Source: Haloarcula salina | GTDB taxonomy: Archaea > Halobacteriota > Halobacteria > Halobacteriales > Haloarculaceae | DNA length: 64,000 bases | Assembly (NCBI RefSeq): GCF_010119195.1 | Contig: NZ_WRXL01000001.1 | Location: 890,376-954,375, forward strand | Direction of reading: 5' to 3' | In this document: one piece after another, positions 1-7,876 of the stretch | How the letters are laid out: each line of letters opens with the position of its first letter | How positions within the stretch are numbered: position 1 is the stretch's first letter | Program-made: the position numbers and the translations under genes | The notes under the pieces: model-generated | What the model was told of the DNA's origin: nothing | What the model saw: only the letters and a program-made list of their open reading frames with translations | The model's database searches: none

Positions 1-691
1 GCTCGTTCCGGAACCGGTTCGTCGGCCCGGAGACGCTGATCGCGCCGAGGACGTTCCCGTCGTTGTCGAGGACCGGCGCGGCGACGCACCGGAGGCCGTC
101 GAGTCGTTCCTCATCGTCGAACGCGACGCCGTCCTCCCTGACCGAGTCGAGGCTCTCGCGGAGTTCATCCCGCGTGGTCACCGCGTTGTCGGTCTCGTCG
201 CCGAGCCCGTGTCGGTCGACGATCGTGTCGACGCGTTCCTCCGGGAGATGGGCGAGGATCGCCTTGCCCAGCGCGGTCGAGTGGAGGGGGACGCGCGTGC
301 CGACGTGGGCCTTGACCTGGACGGCCTGCTCGCCGCGGGCGCGGTAGAGGTACGACCCGCGGCCGTGCTCCTCGACGAGGACGTTCGCCAGTTCGCCCGT
401 CTCCTCCGCGAGGCGGTCGGCCTCGGGTTTTGCGATGCGAAACAGTTTCTGGCGGTGCCGGGAGTACGCACCGAGTTCGAGGAATCGGAGTCCGACCCTG
501 TACCGACCGTCGTCGTTGACGATGTACTCCTCCTGTTCGAGCGTGCTGAGGTAGTTGTGGATGGTGCTCTTCGGGAGGTCGAGGTGTCGCGAGAGCTCGG
601 TGACGCCGGCGCCGCCGAGGTCCTTGAGACCGTTGAGTATCTGAAACGTCGTCTCGACCGATTTGACCGGGTTTTGTGCCGTTCGTGCCAT
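1..691 (-). CDS. IclR-family transcriptional regulator (partial, XacR-like)
   Basis: The ATG at 691 reads MARTAQNPVKSVETTFQIL and stays open to the window edge, giving 230 visible residues; the C-terminus lies outside. An N-terminal winged helix (about residues 10-65, with TELSRHLDLPKSTIHNYLS) is followed by an IclR effector-binding domain (TRVPLHSTALGKAILAHLP and GLRCVAAPVLDNDGNVLGA). It is divergent from the aldehyde dehydrogenase and heads a pentose-oxidation cluster. In Haloferax volcanii an IclR protein, XacR, sits beside the same type of dehydrogenase and controls xylose/arabinose genes. That role is inferred from context. Confidence 0.9.
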   Translation of the reverse strand, partial: MARTAQNPVKSVETTFQILNGLKDLGGAGVTELSRHLDLPKSTIHNYLSTLEQEEYIVNDDGRYRVGLRFLELGAYSRHRQKLFRIAKPEADRLAEETGELANVLVEEHGRGSYLYRARGEQAVQVKAHVGTRVPLHSTALGKAILAHLPEERVDTIVDRHGLGDETDNAVTTRDELRESLDSVREDGVAFDDEERLDGLRCVAAPVLDNDGNVLGAISVSGPTNRFRNE

Positions 692-1037
692 AGTTTTGGT
701 TTCGAGTCTGGACTGTGAGGACTCGGTCACGCGCCCGGAGCCGTTGGTGCGACGTCCGGCGGCCTCCAACGGATCCGTCGTCGCAGACCCACCACCGGGC
801 CGCGTGGTGAGGGTGTTTCGTACCGAGTCGGGCGCGTCGGCCGTGAACCGTCGCCGAACGACCGAGGGTACTCGTATTCGTTAGATAACACTCACCGCAC
901 CGCTCCATTTAAAGCCATCGCTCGGCCGAGACGCGGTCCACAGGACGGGCCGGGCCCCGATCTCACTGGCGGTCCGCAGGGGCGTGGAAACGTCATGGGG
1001 AAACGCGTAAGTATCGTGGACGCAATCCATCGAACGT

Positions 1038-2486
1038 ATGACGCAGACGTACGAGAACTACATCGGTGGCGAGTGGACCGGTAGCGAATCCGGCGAGACA
1101 ACGGAGGTCACGAACCCGGTCGACGGCGAGGTCGTCAGCACCGTTCCGGTCTCCTCGACGGCGGAGACGGACGCGGCTGTCGCGGCCGCGGTCGAGGCGA
1201 CCGACGAGTGGGCCGGCATGCCGGGCCCGGAGCGCGGGGCGATCCTGCGCGAGACCGGTGAGATCCTCAAGAACCGGAAAGCGGAACTGGCGGAGACGCT
1301 CACCAGCGAAGAGGGCAAGCCGCTCGGCGAGGCCCAGGGCGAGGTACAGCGGGCCATCGACATCTTCTATTACTACGCCGAGAAGGCGCGCGACTTCGGC
1401 GGCACGGTCAAACAGCCCAGCGGCGGCCGCGCCGGGCTGTCGACCAAGAAGGAACCGCTCGGCGTCGCGGCGCTGATCACGCCGTGGAACTACCCCATCG
1501 CGATTCCGGCCTGGAAGATCGCGCCGGCGCTCGCGGTCGGCAACACCGTCGTCGTCAAGCCCGCGATGCAGGCCCCGACGGTCGGCGCCAAGATCATCGA
1601 AGCGCTCGACGAGGCCGGCATCCCGGACGGCGCCATCAATCTGGTCTGTGGCCCCGGCAGCGAGGTCGGCGAACGCCTGACCACCCACGACGACGTGGAC
1701 GCGGTGTCGTTCACCGGCAGCGCGTCGATCGGCGAGCACGTCTACGAGCAGTCGACGGCGAACGGCAAGCGCGCGCAGGCCGAGATGGGCGGAAAGAACC
1801 CCACGCTCGTCACGTCGAGCGCGGACGTCGACAAAGCGGTCGACATCGTCGGCGCCGGCGCCTTCGGCGGCACGGGCCAGGCCTGTACGGCGACCTCCCG
1901 CGCCATCGTCCACGAGGACGTCTACGACGAGTTCGTCGACGGCATCGTCGACTACGCCGAGTCCCTGACGGTCGGTGACGGCCTCGAGGGCGCGGACATG
2001 GGCCCCCACGTCAGCCAGGGCGAACTCGAGGGCAGTCTCGAGTACGTCGACATCGCCAAGTCCGAGGGCGCGACCCACGAGACCGGCGGCGAGGAGCTGA
2101 CCGGCGACGACTACGACGCCGGGAACTTCATCTCGCCGGCCGTCTTCTCCGACGTGGAGCCGGACATGCGCATCGCACAGGAGGAGGTCTTCGGTCCGGT
2201 ACTCGCCGTCATCCCCGTCTCGGACTTCGAGGAGGGCGTCGAAGTCGCTAACGGCGTGGACTACGGCCTCTCGGCCAGCATCGTGACCGAAAAGGTCGAC
2301 GAAGAGAACGCGTTCATCGAGCGCTCCGAGTCCGGCGTCGTGAAGGTCAACGAGAAGACCACCGGCCTCGAACTGCACGTCCCGTTCGGCGGCCTCAAGC
2401 GCTCCTCGACGAACACCTACCGAGAGCAGGGCGACGCCGGCCTCGAGTTCTTCAGCTACATCAAGACGGTCTACCGCAACAGCTAA
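1038..2486 (+). CDS. NAD(P)-dependent aldehyde dehydrogenase, probable 2-oxoglutarate semialdehyde dehydrogenase (XacF-like)
   Basis: A 482-residue ALDH-superfamily enzyme of normal length. Catalytic residues are visible: Asn151 in ITPWNYP, Glu249 in EMGGKNP and nucleophile Cys283 in GGTGQACTATSR; the cofactor motif FTGSASIGEHV is also present. A TATA-like TAAGTAT at 1008-1014 lies about 27 bp before the ATG, so the mRNA is probably leaderless. With a sugar dehydrogenase and a sugar-acid dehydratase nearby, the likely step is oxidation of 2-oxoglutarate semialdehyde at the end of the Weimberg-type pentose pathway. The exact substrate is inferred from neighbours. Confidence 0.88.
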   Translation: MTQTYENYIGGEWTGSESGETTEVTNPVDGEVVSTVPVSSTAETDAAVAAAVEATDEWAGMPGPERGAILRETGEILKNRKAELAETLTSEEGKPLGEAQGEVQRAIDIFYYYAEKARDFGGTVKQPSGGRAGLSTKKEPLGVAALITPWNYPIAIPAWKIAPALAVGNTVVVKPAMQAPTVGAKIIEALDEAGIPDGAINLVCGPGSEVGERLTTHDDVDAVSFTGSASIGEHVYEQSTANGKRAQAEMGGKNPTLVTSSADVDKAVDIVGAGAFGGTGQACTATSRAIVHEDVYDEFVDGIVDYAESLTVGDGLEGADMGPHVSQGELEGSLEYVDIAKSEGATHETGGEELTGDDYDAGNFISPAVFSDVEPDMRIAQEEVFGPVLAVIPVSDFEEGVEVANGVDYGLSASIVTEKVDEENAFIERSESGVVKVNEKTTGLELHVPFGGLKRSSTNTYREQGDAGLEFFSYIKTVYRNS

Positions 2487-2962
2487 CCGGCCCGCGACAT
2501 CCGGGTTCTCGGTCTCTCGGTCGCCCCGTAGCATCTACGGGAACACAATCTTTTTATACCAATCTTCTGTATGCCTACTTGCTCTTGTCCACCACAAGAG
2601 CGAGCCTGCAAAGTCATCAGTCATGGTCGTAGCCCAATCGACCAGGGATGGTGGAACGGCCCCAGCACCGACGGCCATCGTCTGTCCCGTACAGACGTTC
2701 CACTATCGTTGCAGTCTGTAGGCACCCGGACCGCAACGAACTCCCGTCGTTGGACACTCTCGCGTCGAAGCGATTCCCGTAACATCGGACCGCACAACCG
2801 CCGCATGGCTCGTGGCAGAGACGCGTTCCGGTTGGGTTCGGCCATGCATACTTTCTCTCTCCGGAGTCCGTCACCCGCCGAGGAGACGTATCGCCGGCCG
2901 ACGGCACCGAACGGCACCGCACACTGCCACGGCTGAACTCGCACCCCGGATTAGCTAGCGCT

Positions 2963-2981
2963 CGTTCACTGATAGTGAACG
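2963..2981. promoter_or_regulatory. 19-bp palindrome, possible operator
   Basis: CGTTCACT-GAT-AGTGAACG, a perfect 8-bp inverted repeat, lies 287 bp before the sugar dehydrogenase start. It might bind the IclR regulator of this cluster; I did not find a second clear copy near the other pentose genes. Confidence 0.35.
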
Positions 2982-3236
2982 GGAAGCGTAACGGTTGTAC
3001 TGTCGTTATTCCGCGGCCGGTCCCGTGAGACCGTCGGTCCCCAGACGGCCCGAAATCCGGCCGAGTCGCCGCGCTGACCGGTTACATCCCGCGAGACCAG
3101 AGTTCGGTCGAGTCCGCCCGCCGAGCCGCACACTATTCCATGATATCGAACACGAGTGCATCTGCAAGGGATCGGTTGGTCTGATCGCTGAATTCACATT
3201 CGCGAATTCGGAACGCAGTCGATGTGGCAACACAAC

Positions 3237-3246
3237 GCATAATAGC
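3237..3246 (+). promoter_or_regulatory. TATA box of the sugar dehydrogenase
   Basis: GCATAATAGC ends 22 bp before the ATG at 3268. This spacing suits a leaderless haloarchaeal transcript and supports starting the protein at MNVDALTTDF rather than at the upstream in-frame ATG. Confidence 0.5.
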
Positions 3247-3267
3247 GACGCGGGCGCAGCAACCGGC

Positions 3268-4350
3268 ATGAACGTCGACGCGCTCACGACGGACTTCGAT
3301 CACCGCGACTGGCAGGAGTTGACGGAAACCGACGACCCGGTCCGGTTCGCGATGGTCGGAGTGGGCTGGTGGACCACGGAGCAGGCCATGCCCGCCGTCG
3401 CCGCCGGCGACCTCTGTGAGACGACCGTGCTCGTCAGCGGCGACCGGGAGAAGGCCGCGGACGTGGCCGCCTCCTCGGAGACAGTGGAGCACGCGCTCAC
3501 CTACGAGGAGTTCCACGACGGGGCCGCGAGCGACGCGTACGACGCCGTCTACGTCGTCACGCCGAACGCCCGCCACCTGCCGTTCGTCGAGACGGCCGCG
3601 GAACTGGACAAGGCGATCCTCTGTGAGAAGCCGATGGAGTCGACGGTCGAGCGCGCCGAGCGGATGATCGAGGTCTGTGACGAGCACGACGCGACGCTGA
3701 TGATCGCCTACCGGATGCACACCGAGCCGGCCGTCAGGCGAGCGAAAGACCTCATCGACGAGGGCTACGTCGGCGAACCGCTGTTCGTCCACGGCAACAT
3801 GACCGAACCGATCCTCGACCTCGTGCCCGACCCCGACCAGTGGCGGCTGGACTGGGAGCTCTCGGGCGGCTGTGCCGTTATGGACATCGGGCTGTACCCG
3901 CTGAACACGAGCCGCTTCCTGCTGGAGGCGGACCCGGTTCGCGTCCGCGGCACCGTCGCCTCGGTCCAGGAGGAGTTCGACGACGTGCCCGACGAGCACG
4001 GGGCGTTCCAGCTCGACTTCCCCGGGCACGCCTACGCCGTCTGCACCGCCAGCCAGAACGCCCACCTCGACAGCCACATCTCGGTGCTCGGAACCGAGGG
4101 GAAGGTCCGCGTCGAGCCGGCGTTCTATCCGTGGGACGACCGCGCCCTCCAGCTCTCGCGAGGCGGGACGACGGTCGACATCGACTTCGAGCAGATCGAC
4201 CAGATGGAAGAGGAGTTCGAGTACTTCAGCCACTGCCTACTCACCGGCGCGGAGCCCTACGCCGACGGCGAGCACGGCCTGGTCGACATCAGGACGATCA
4301 AGGCCGTCTACGAGGCCTCCGAGACGGAGTCGACGGTCGAGCTCGACTGA
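3268..4350 (+). CDS. xdh: Gfo/Idh/MocA oxidoreductase, D-xylose dehydrogenase type
   Basis: 360 residues. The start MNVDALTTDFDHRDWQ and long internal stretches resemble, from memory, the characterised D-xylose 1-dehydrogenase of Haloferax volcanii. The N-terminal Rossmann motif is GVGWWTTE and the catalytic motif EKP is at residues 120-122. It oxidises an aldopentose to the lactone with NAD(P)+, the first step of oxidative pentose breakdown. An upstream in-frame extension exists (from 2995), but a TATA box 22 bp before 3268 argues for this start. The putative lactonase gene follows 42 bp later. Confidence 0.88.
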   Translation: MNVDALTTDFDHRDWQELTETDDPVRFAMVGVGWWTTEQAMPAVAAGDLCETTVLVSGDREKAADVAASSETVEHALTYEEFHDGAASDAYDAVYVVTPNARHLPFVETAAELDKAILCEKPMESTVERAERMIEVCDEHDATLMIAYRMHTEPAVRRAKDLIDEGYVGEPLFVHGNMTEPILDLVPDPDQWRLDWELSGGCAVMDIGLYPLNTSRFLLEADPVRVRGTVASVQEEFDDVPDEHGAFQLDFPGHAYAVCTASQNAHLDSHISVLGTEGKVRVEPAFYPWDDRALQLSRGGTTVDIDFEQIDQMEEEFEYFSHCLLTGAEPYADGEHGLVDIRTIKAVYEASETESTVELD

Positions 4351-4392
4351 CGGCACGAAGGTTTTTGTCGGGCGCGGACCCACTGGCGAGCC

Positions 4393-5259
4393 ATGGTCCA
4401 CTCGACCTGGGGCGACTGGTTCGTCCGCGACGAGATCGAAGCGACGGATCCCGGCGACGGCGTCGTGGTCTGGTACCTCGGCTGTAACGGCTTCGTCCTC
4501 CGGTCGGCGACGACGACGCTGTACGTCGACCCCTACTTCGGCGAGGGTGACCCGCCGACGCTCGTCCGCATGATTCCGGTCCCGATGGACCCGGCGGACG
4601 CGACGCTGTGTGACGCCGTGCTGGTCACCCACGAGCACATCGACCACATGCACCCGCCGTCGTTCGAGCCGCTGGTCGCGGACCGCGGCGCGGACGTGTA
4701 CGCGCCGTCCGCGTCCTACGCGGAGCCGGACTACGACGGCGAGATCCCCGTCGACGGCGACCAGCGCAACGAGGTCGCTGCCGGCGACACGTTCGAGGTC
4801 GGCGACTTCACCGTCCACGTCGCGGGCGCGAACGACCCCGACGCCATCGAGCCGGTGAGCTACGTCGTCGAGCACGAGTCCGGGACGTTCTTCCACGCGG
4901 GCGACAGCCGCCCGGCAGAGGCGTTCGCCGACGTGGGCGAGCGCCACGACGTCGACGTGGGCGCGCTGGCGTTCGGAACGGTCGGCTCCATCTACGAGGC
5001 GGAGCCGGACCGCGGCGTCCGTACGAAGTGGTACATGGACGAGAACGAGGTGATCGAGGCGGCGAACCAGTTGCAACTGACCCGGCTGCTGCCCTCGCAC
5101 CACGACATGTGGCAGGGCGAGGGCGGCGACCCGAAGGTCCTGCACGACCACGCGGTGTCACACGAGTACCCCCGGATCGTCGAACCGCCGTACGTCGGCT
5201 GTTCGGTCCGGCTGGGCGAGCCCGGTATCCGGCGTCTCGACGCGCTCGACGGCGACTGA
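4393..5259 (+). CDS. UlaG-like metallo-beta-lactamase-fold hydrolase, candidate pentonolactonase
   Basis: 288 residues of the metallo-beta-lactamase superfamily (L-ascorbate-6-phosphate lactonase/UlaG branch). The metal motif THEHIDHMH gives His80, His82, Asp84 and His85. Later ligands are probably in FFHAGDSR and in LLPSHHDMW. It sits between the sugar dehydrogenase, which makes a lactone, and the sugar-acid dehydratase, which needs the open acid, so lactone hydrolysis is the natural guess. The fold is clear; the substrate is inferred from position. Confidence 0.8.
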   Translation: MVHSTWGDWFVRDEIEATDPGDGVVVWYLGCNGFVLRSATTTLYVDPYFGEGDPPTLVRMIPVPMDPADATLCDAVLVTHEHIDHMHPPSFEPLVADRGADVYAPSASYAEPDYDGEIPVDGDQRNEVAAGDTFEVGDFTVHVAGANDPDAIEPVSYVVEHESGTFFHAGDSRPAEAFADVGERHDVDVGALAFGTVGSIYEAEPDRGVRTKWYMDENEVIEAANQLQLTRLLPSHHDMWQGEGGDPKVLHDHAVSHEYPRIVEPPYVGCSVRLGEPGIRRLDALDGD

Positions 5260-5340
5260 GAGGATCACCGCCCTTCGTTGTCGCGTCGACAAGCTGTGTG
5301 TCGGGGTACATTTATTACGCCGACCCCGGTACGTTCGCCA

Positions 5341-6516
5341 ATGTCGCCAACGATCACGAAGATCGAAAGCCGAGAGTTCGAGTACCCCCTCGAGGACGTG
5401 GGGACCGACGAGCACGGCTTCAATCTCGTCTACGAGCCGGGCGAGACCACGACGCGGAAGCTGTTCGGCGTGCAGGTCCACACCGACGAGGGCATCACGG
5501 GGGAGTACGTCGGCGGGAACTCCCCGGCGGCCGCCCAGTACAACATCGTCGCCCAGTACCTCGTCGGCAAGGACCCGCTGAAACGCGAGAAACACTGGTC
5601 GGAGTGCAAGCGCGCGCTCAGGAAGTACGACCGGATGGGCATCGGCCCCATCGACATCGCGCTGTGGGACTTCGCGGGCAAGTACTACGACGCGCCCATC
5701 CACGAACTGCTCGGCACCTACCGCGAGCGCATCCCCGCGTACGCCTCGACCTACCACGGCGACGACGCCGGCGGCCTGGACTCCCCCGAGGCCTTCGCCG
5801 ATTTCGCCGAGGAGTGTCGCGACGAGGGCTTCGGCGGCTTCAAGATCCACGGCTGGGGCGGCGGTGACGCGGCCCGGGACCTCACCCGCGAGGTCGACGC
5901 CGTCCACGCCGTCGGCGACGCCGTCGGCGACGAGATGGACCTCATGCACGACCCGGCCTGCGAACTGGAGACGTTCGCCGACGCCCTGAAGCTCGGCCGC
6001 GCGCTCGACGAGGAGGGCTTCTTCTGGTACGAGGACCCGTTCCGCGACGGCGGCATCTCGCAGCACGCCCACAAGAAGCTGGCACAGAAGCTCGATACCC
6101 CGATCCTCCAGACCGAGCACATCCGCGGGCTGGAGATCAAGTCCGATTTCGCCGCCAGCGAGGCCACCGACTTCCTGCGGGCCGACCCCGAGTACGACGC
6201 GGGCATCACCGGCGCGATCAAGGTGGCCCGCATGGCCGAGGCGTTCGGCCTCGACGTGGAGTTTCACGCTCCCGGACCCGCCCAACGCCACTGCATCGCC
6301 GCCTGCCGCAACTCCAACTACTACGAGATGGCGCTGGTCCACCCGGACTGCCAGAACACCCAGCCGCCGGTGTACGAGGGCGGCTACTCCGACCTGATGG
6401 ACGCCGTCGATTCCGACGGGACGGTGTCCGTGCCCGACGGTCCCGGCCTCGGCGTCGAGTACGACTGGGACTTCATCGCGGACAACACGACGGGGAGCGT
6501 CCACACGTACGAGTAG
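5341..6516 (+). CDS. Enolase-superfamily sugar-acid dehydratase (XacD-like)
   Basis: 391 residues starting MSPTITKIESREFEY; TTTATTA at 5311-5317 is about 27 bp upstream, so I use this ATG rather than one 63 bp earlier. It is of the mandelate racemase/muconate lactonising type: Lys168 and His170 (GGFKIHGWG), metal ligands Asp204, Glu231 (YEDPF) and Glu259 (QTEH), and His309 (EFHAPGP). The K-x-H pair occurs in several sugar-acid dehydratases. Together with the neighbours it probably converts xylonate/arabinonate to the 2-keto-3-deoxy acid. A separate 2-keto-3-deoxypentonate dehydratase (XacE) is not in the window. Confidence 0.82.
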   Translation: MSPTITKIESREFEYPLEDVGTDEHGFNLVYEPGETTTRKLFGVQVHTDEGITGEYVGGNSPAAAQYNIVAQYLVGKDPLKREKHWSECKRALRKYDRMGIGPIDIALWDFAGKYYDAPIHELLGTYRERIPAYASTYHGDDAGGLDSPEAFADFAEECRDEGFGGFKIHGWGGGDAARDLTREVDAVHAVGDAVGDEMDLMHDPACELETFADALKLGRALDEEGFFWYEDPFRDGGISQHAHKKLAQKLDTPILQTEHIRGLEIKSDFAASEATDFLRADPEYDAGITGAIKVARMAEAFGLDVEFHAPGPAQRHCIAACRNSNYYEMALVHPDCQNTQPPVYEGGYSDLMDAVDSDGTVSVPDGPGLGVEYDWDFIADNTTGSVHTYE

Positions 6517-6573
6517 CGCGTCGGGCGGCCGGATCGGTATAGTTCTTCTCTCGCTACCGCGGTAAATCGACGC

Positions 6574-7500
6574 CTACTCAGCCGCGTAAGCTCGCACGCC
6601 CGTTTCGAGGATGTCGCGGTAGCGGGCCACGTCGATGTCGACGGCCACCCGTCCGTTCGGGTCGTTGTCGGTCACGCCGTGCTCGTCGCAGATGACCGCG
6701 CCGTGGGAGGGCCCGCCGCTCGTGTCGACGGCGATGTAGTACTCCTCGAAGGTGAGGACGGCGTCGTCGACGATGTCGGCGACGACCGCGGCGTCGTGGA
6801 TGGCCGGGGCCTCGGCCGTGGGGTAGGTCCCGGAGTCGGGGCGGTAGTCGAGCCACTCGGCGACGGTGGCGCGGACGCCGCCGGCCTCGCGGCAGGACGC
6901 GACGAACTCCGGAGCCACGGTCGCGCGGTTGGTCACGTCGAGGCCCACCATCTTCGGGCCGGCGTCCTGCAGGACGCGGCTGGCCGCCGCGGGGTCGTTG
7001 TGGAAGTTCGCCTCGGCCATCGGCGTCACGTTCCCTGTCGTCATCGCCGCCCCGCCCATGAGGTAGATCTCGTCGACCAGGTCGGGAAGCGTCGGCTCTT
7101 TCGCGAGCGCCAGCGCGAGGTTCGGCAGCGGCCCGACGGCCGCGATGGTCAGCGCGTCGCCGTGCTCGCGGGCCGCCTCGATGATCGCGTCGGCCCCGTG
7201 GCTGTCGCGCGTCTCGCGGTCCGTCTCGGGCAGTTCGCCCTTGATACCGTTCTCCCCGTGGATCCACTCCGCGGTGTCGAGGTCGTCGACGAGCGGCCGG
7301 GCGCAGCCGCGCGCGACGGGCACGTCGTAGCCGCCCAGTTCCAGGATCCCGTGGGCGTTCCGCGTTGTGTTGTCGACGGTCGTGTTGCCACAGACCGTCG
7401 AGATGCCGACCACGTCGACGGCGTCGTGGCCGAGCGCCATCGCCAGCATCACGGCGTCGTCGCACCCGGGGTCCACGTCGAAGAAGACTTTGCGTGACAT
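6574..7500 (-). CDS. Inosine/uridine-preferring nucleoside hydrolase family protein
   Basis: 308 residues, the normal length. The N-terminal calcium-binding motif FFDVDPGCDDAVML (Asp10, Asp14, Asp15) and the later GPLPNLALAL and HNDPAAA motifs define the family. It hydrolyses N-ribosidic bonds to free base and ribose in the cytoplasm, so it could feed pentose into the neighbouring cluster. It converges with the dehydratase gene. A TATA box, CTTTATTAG on the minus strand at 7524-7532, lies 24-32 bp before the ATG, indicating a short or absent leader. Confidence 0.88.
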   Translation of the reverse strand: MSRKVFFDVDPGCDDAVMLAMALGHDAVDVVGISTVCGNTTVDNTTRNAHGILELGGYDVPVARGCARPLVDDLDTAEWIHGENGIKGELPETDRETRDSHGADAIIEAAREHGDALTIAAVGPLPNLALALAKEPTLPDLVDEIYLMGGAAMTTGNVTPMAEANFHNDPAAASRVLQDAGPKMVGLDVTNRATVAPEFVASCREAGGVRATVAEWLDYRPDSGTYPTAEAPAIHDAAVVADIVDDAVLTFEEYYIAVDTSGGPSHGAVICDEHGVTDNDPNGRVAVDIDVARYRDILETGVRAYAAE

Positions 7501-7876
7501 ACCGTTCGCGTTGCGGCCAGCGTCTAATAAAGACTGGTGCGCTCACGCGACGAGGTGCCGAGCCCGGCGAACGGACCGATACGCGGCCACAGACACGCCA
7601 GATGGAAGCGGTCCGAGCCGTGACACATGGCTGTGCCGGATGTGCGTGGCGGCACATGGAATGTGCCGGGGGGAACGCTCTTGAAGGAGACGCAAGGCGA
7701 CACCGGTACCGGCCGGCCACCGAGCGGGACCAGTCCACGACGCGTGGGCATCACGGCGGCGCTCGGTCACCGACCCGACGACGCGCGGAAACGTCGTTCC
7801 GCCACTATGTATTGTTTCGGGTACTTGTAGGCATTTGTTTGTCCGACGTAACTTTTAAATACGCTGTATTTATACC
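7501..7876. other. Divergent intergenic region with promoters and small palindromes
   Basis: It holds the nucleoside hydrolase promoter (7524-7532) and a TATA-like TTTTAAATA (7853-7861) just before the GTG of the PHP-domain gene. In between, 7651-7667 is a perfect inverted repeat (GGCACAT-GGA-ATGTGCC), with related CACA/TGTG half-sites just upstream (about 7622-7646). Overlapping frames here are low-complexity shadows; no gene is supported. Confidence 0.5.

Larger units (their letters stand above)
2487..3267. other. 781-bp intergenic region with no convincing gene
   Basis: A TATA-like CTTTTTATACC lies near 2550-2560, directly before an ATG at 2571. The 121-codon frame that follows is Arg/Ser/Pro-rich, matches nothing I recognise, and competes with equally long antisense frames, so I do not call it. 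A perfect inverted repeat with 8-bp arms and a 3-bp spacer (CGTTCACT-GAT-AGTGAACG, 2963-2981) is the only clear structure and could be an operator. The promoter of the downstream dehydrogenase is at 3237-3246. Confidence 0.6.

Noticed and set aside
993..2534. 513-codon minus-strand frame opposite the aldehyde dehydrogenase
   Set aside because: Shadow frame: the plus-strand protein has all ALDH catalytic residues and a promoter.
2571..2936. 121-codon frame after a TATA-like box
   Set aside because: Composition is unlike haloarchaeal proteins, competing frames of similar length exist on both strands, and no family is recognised.
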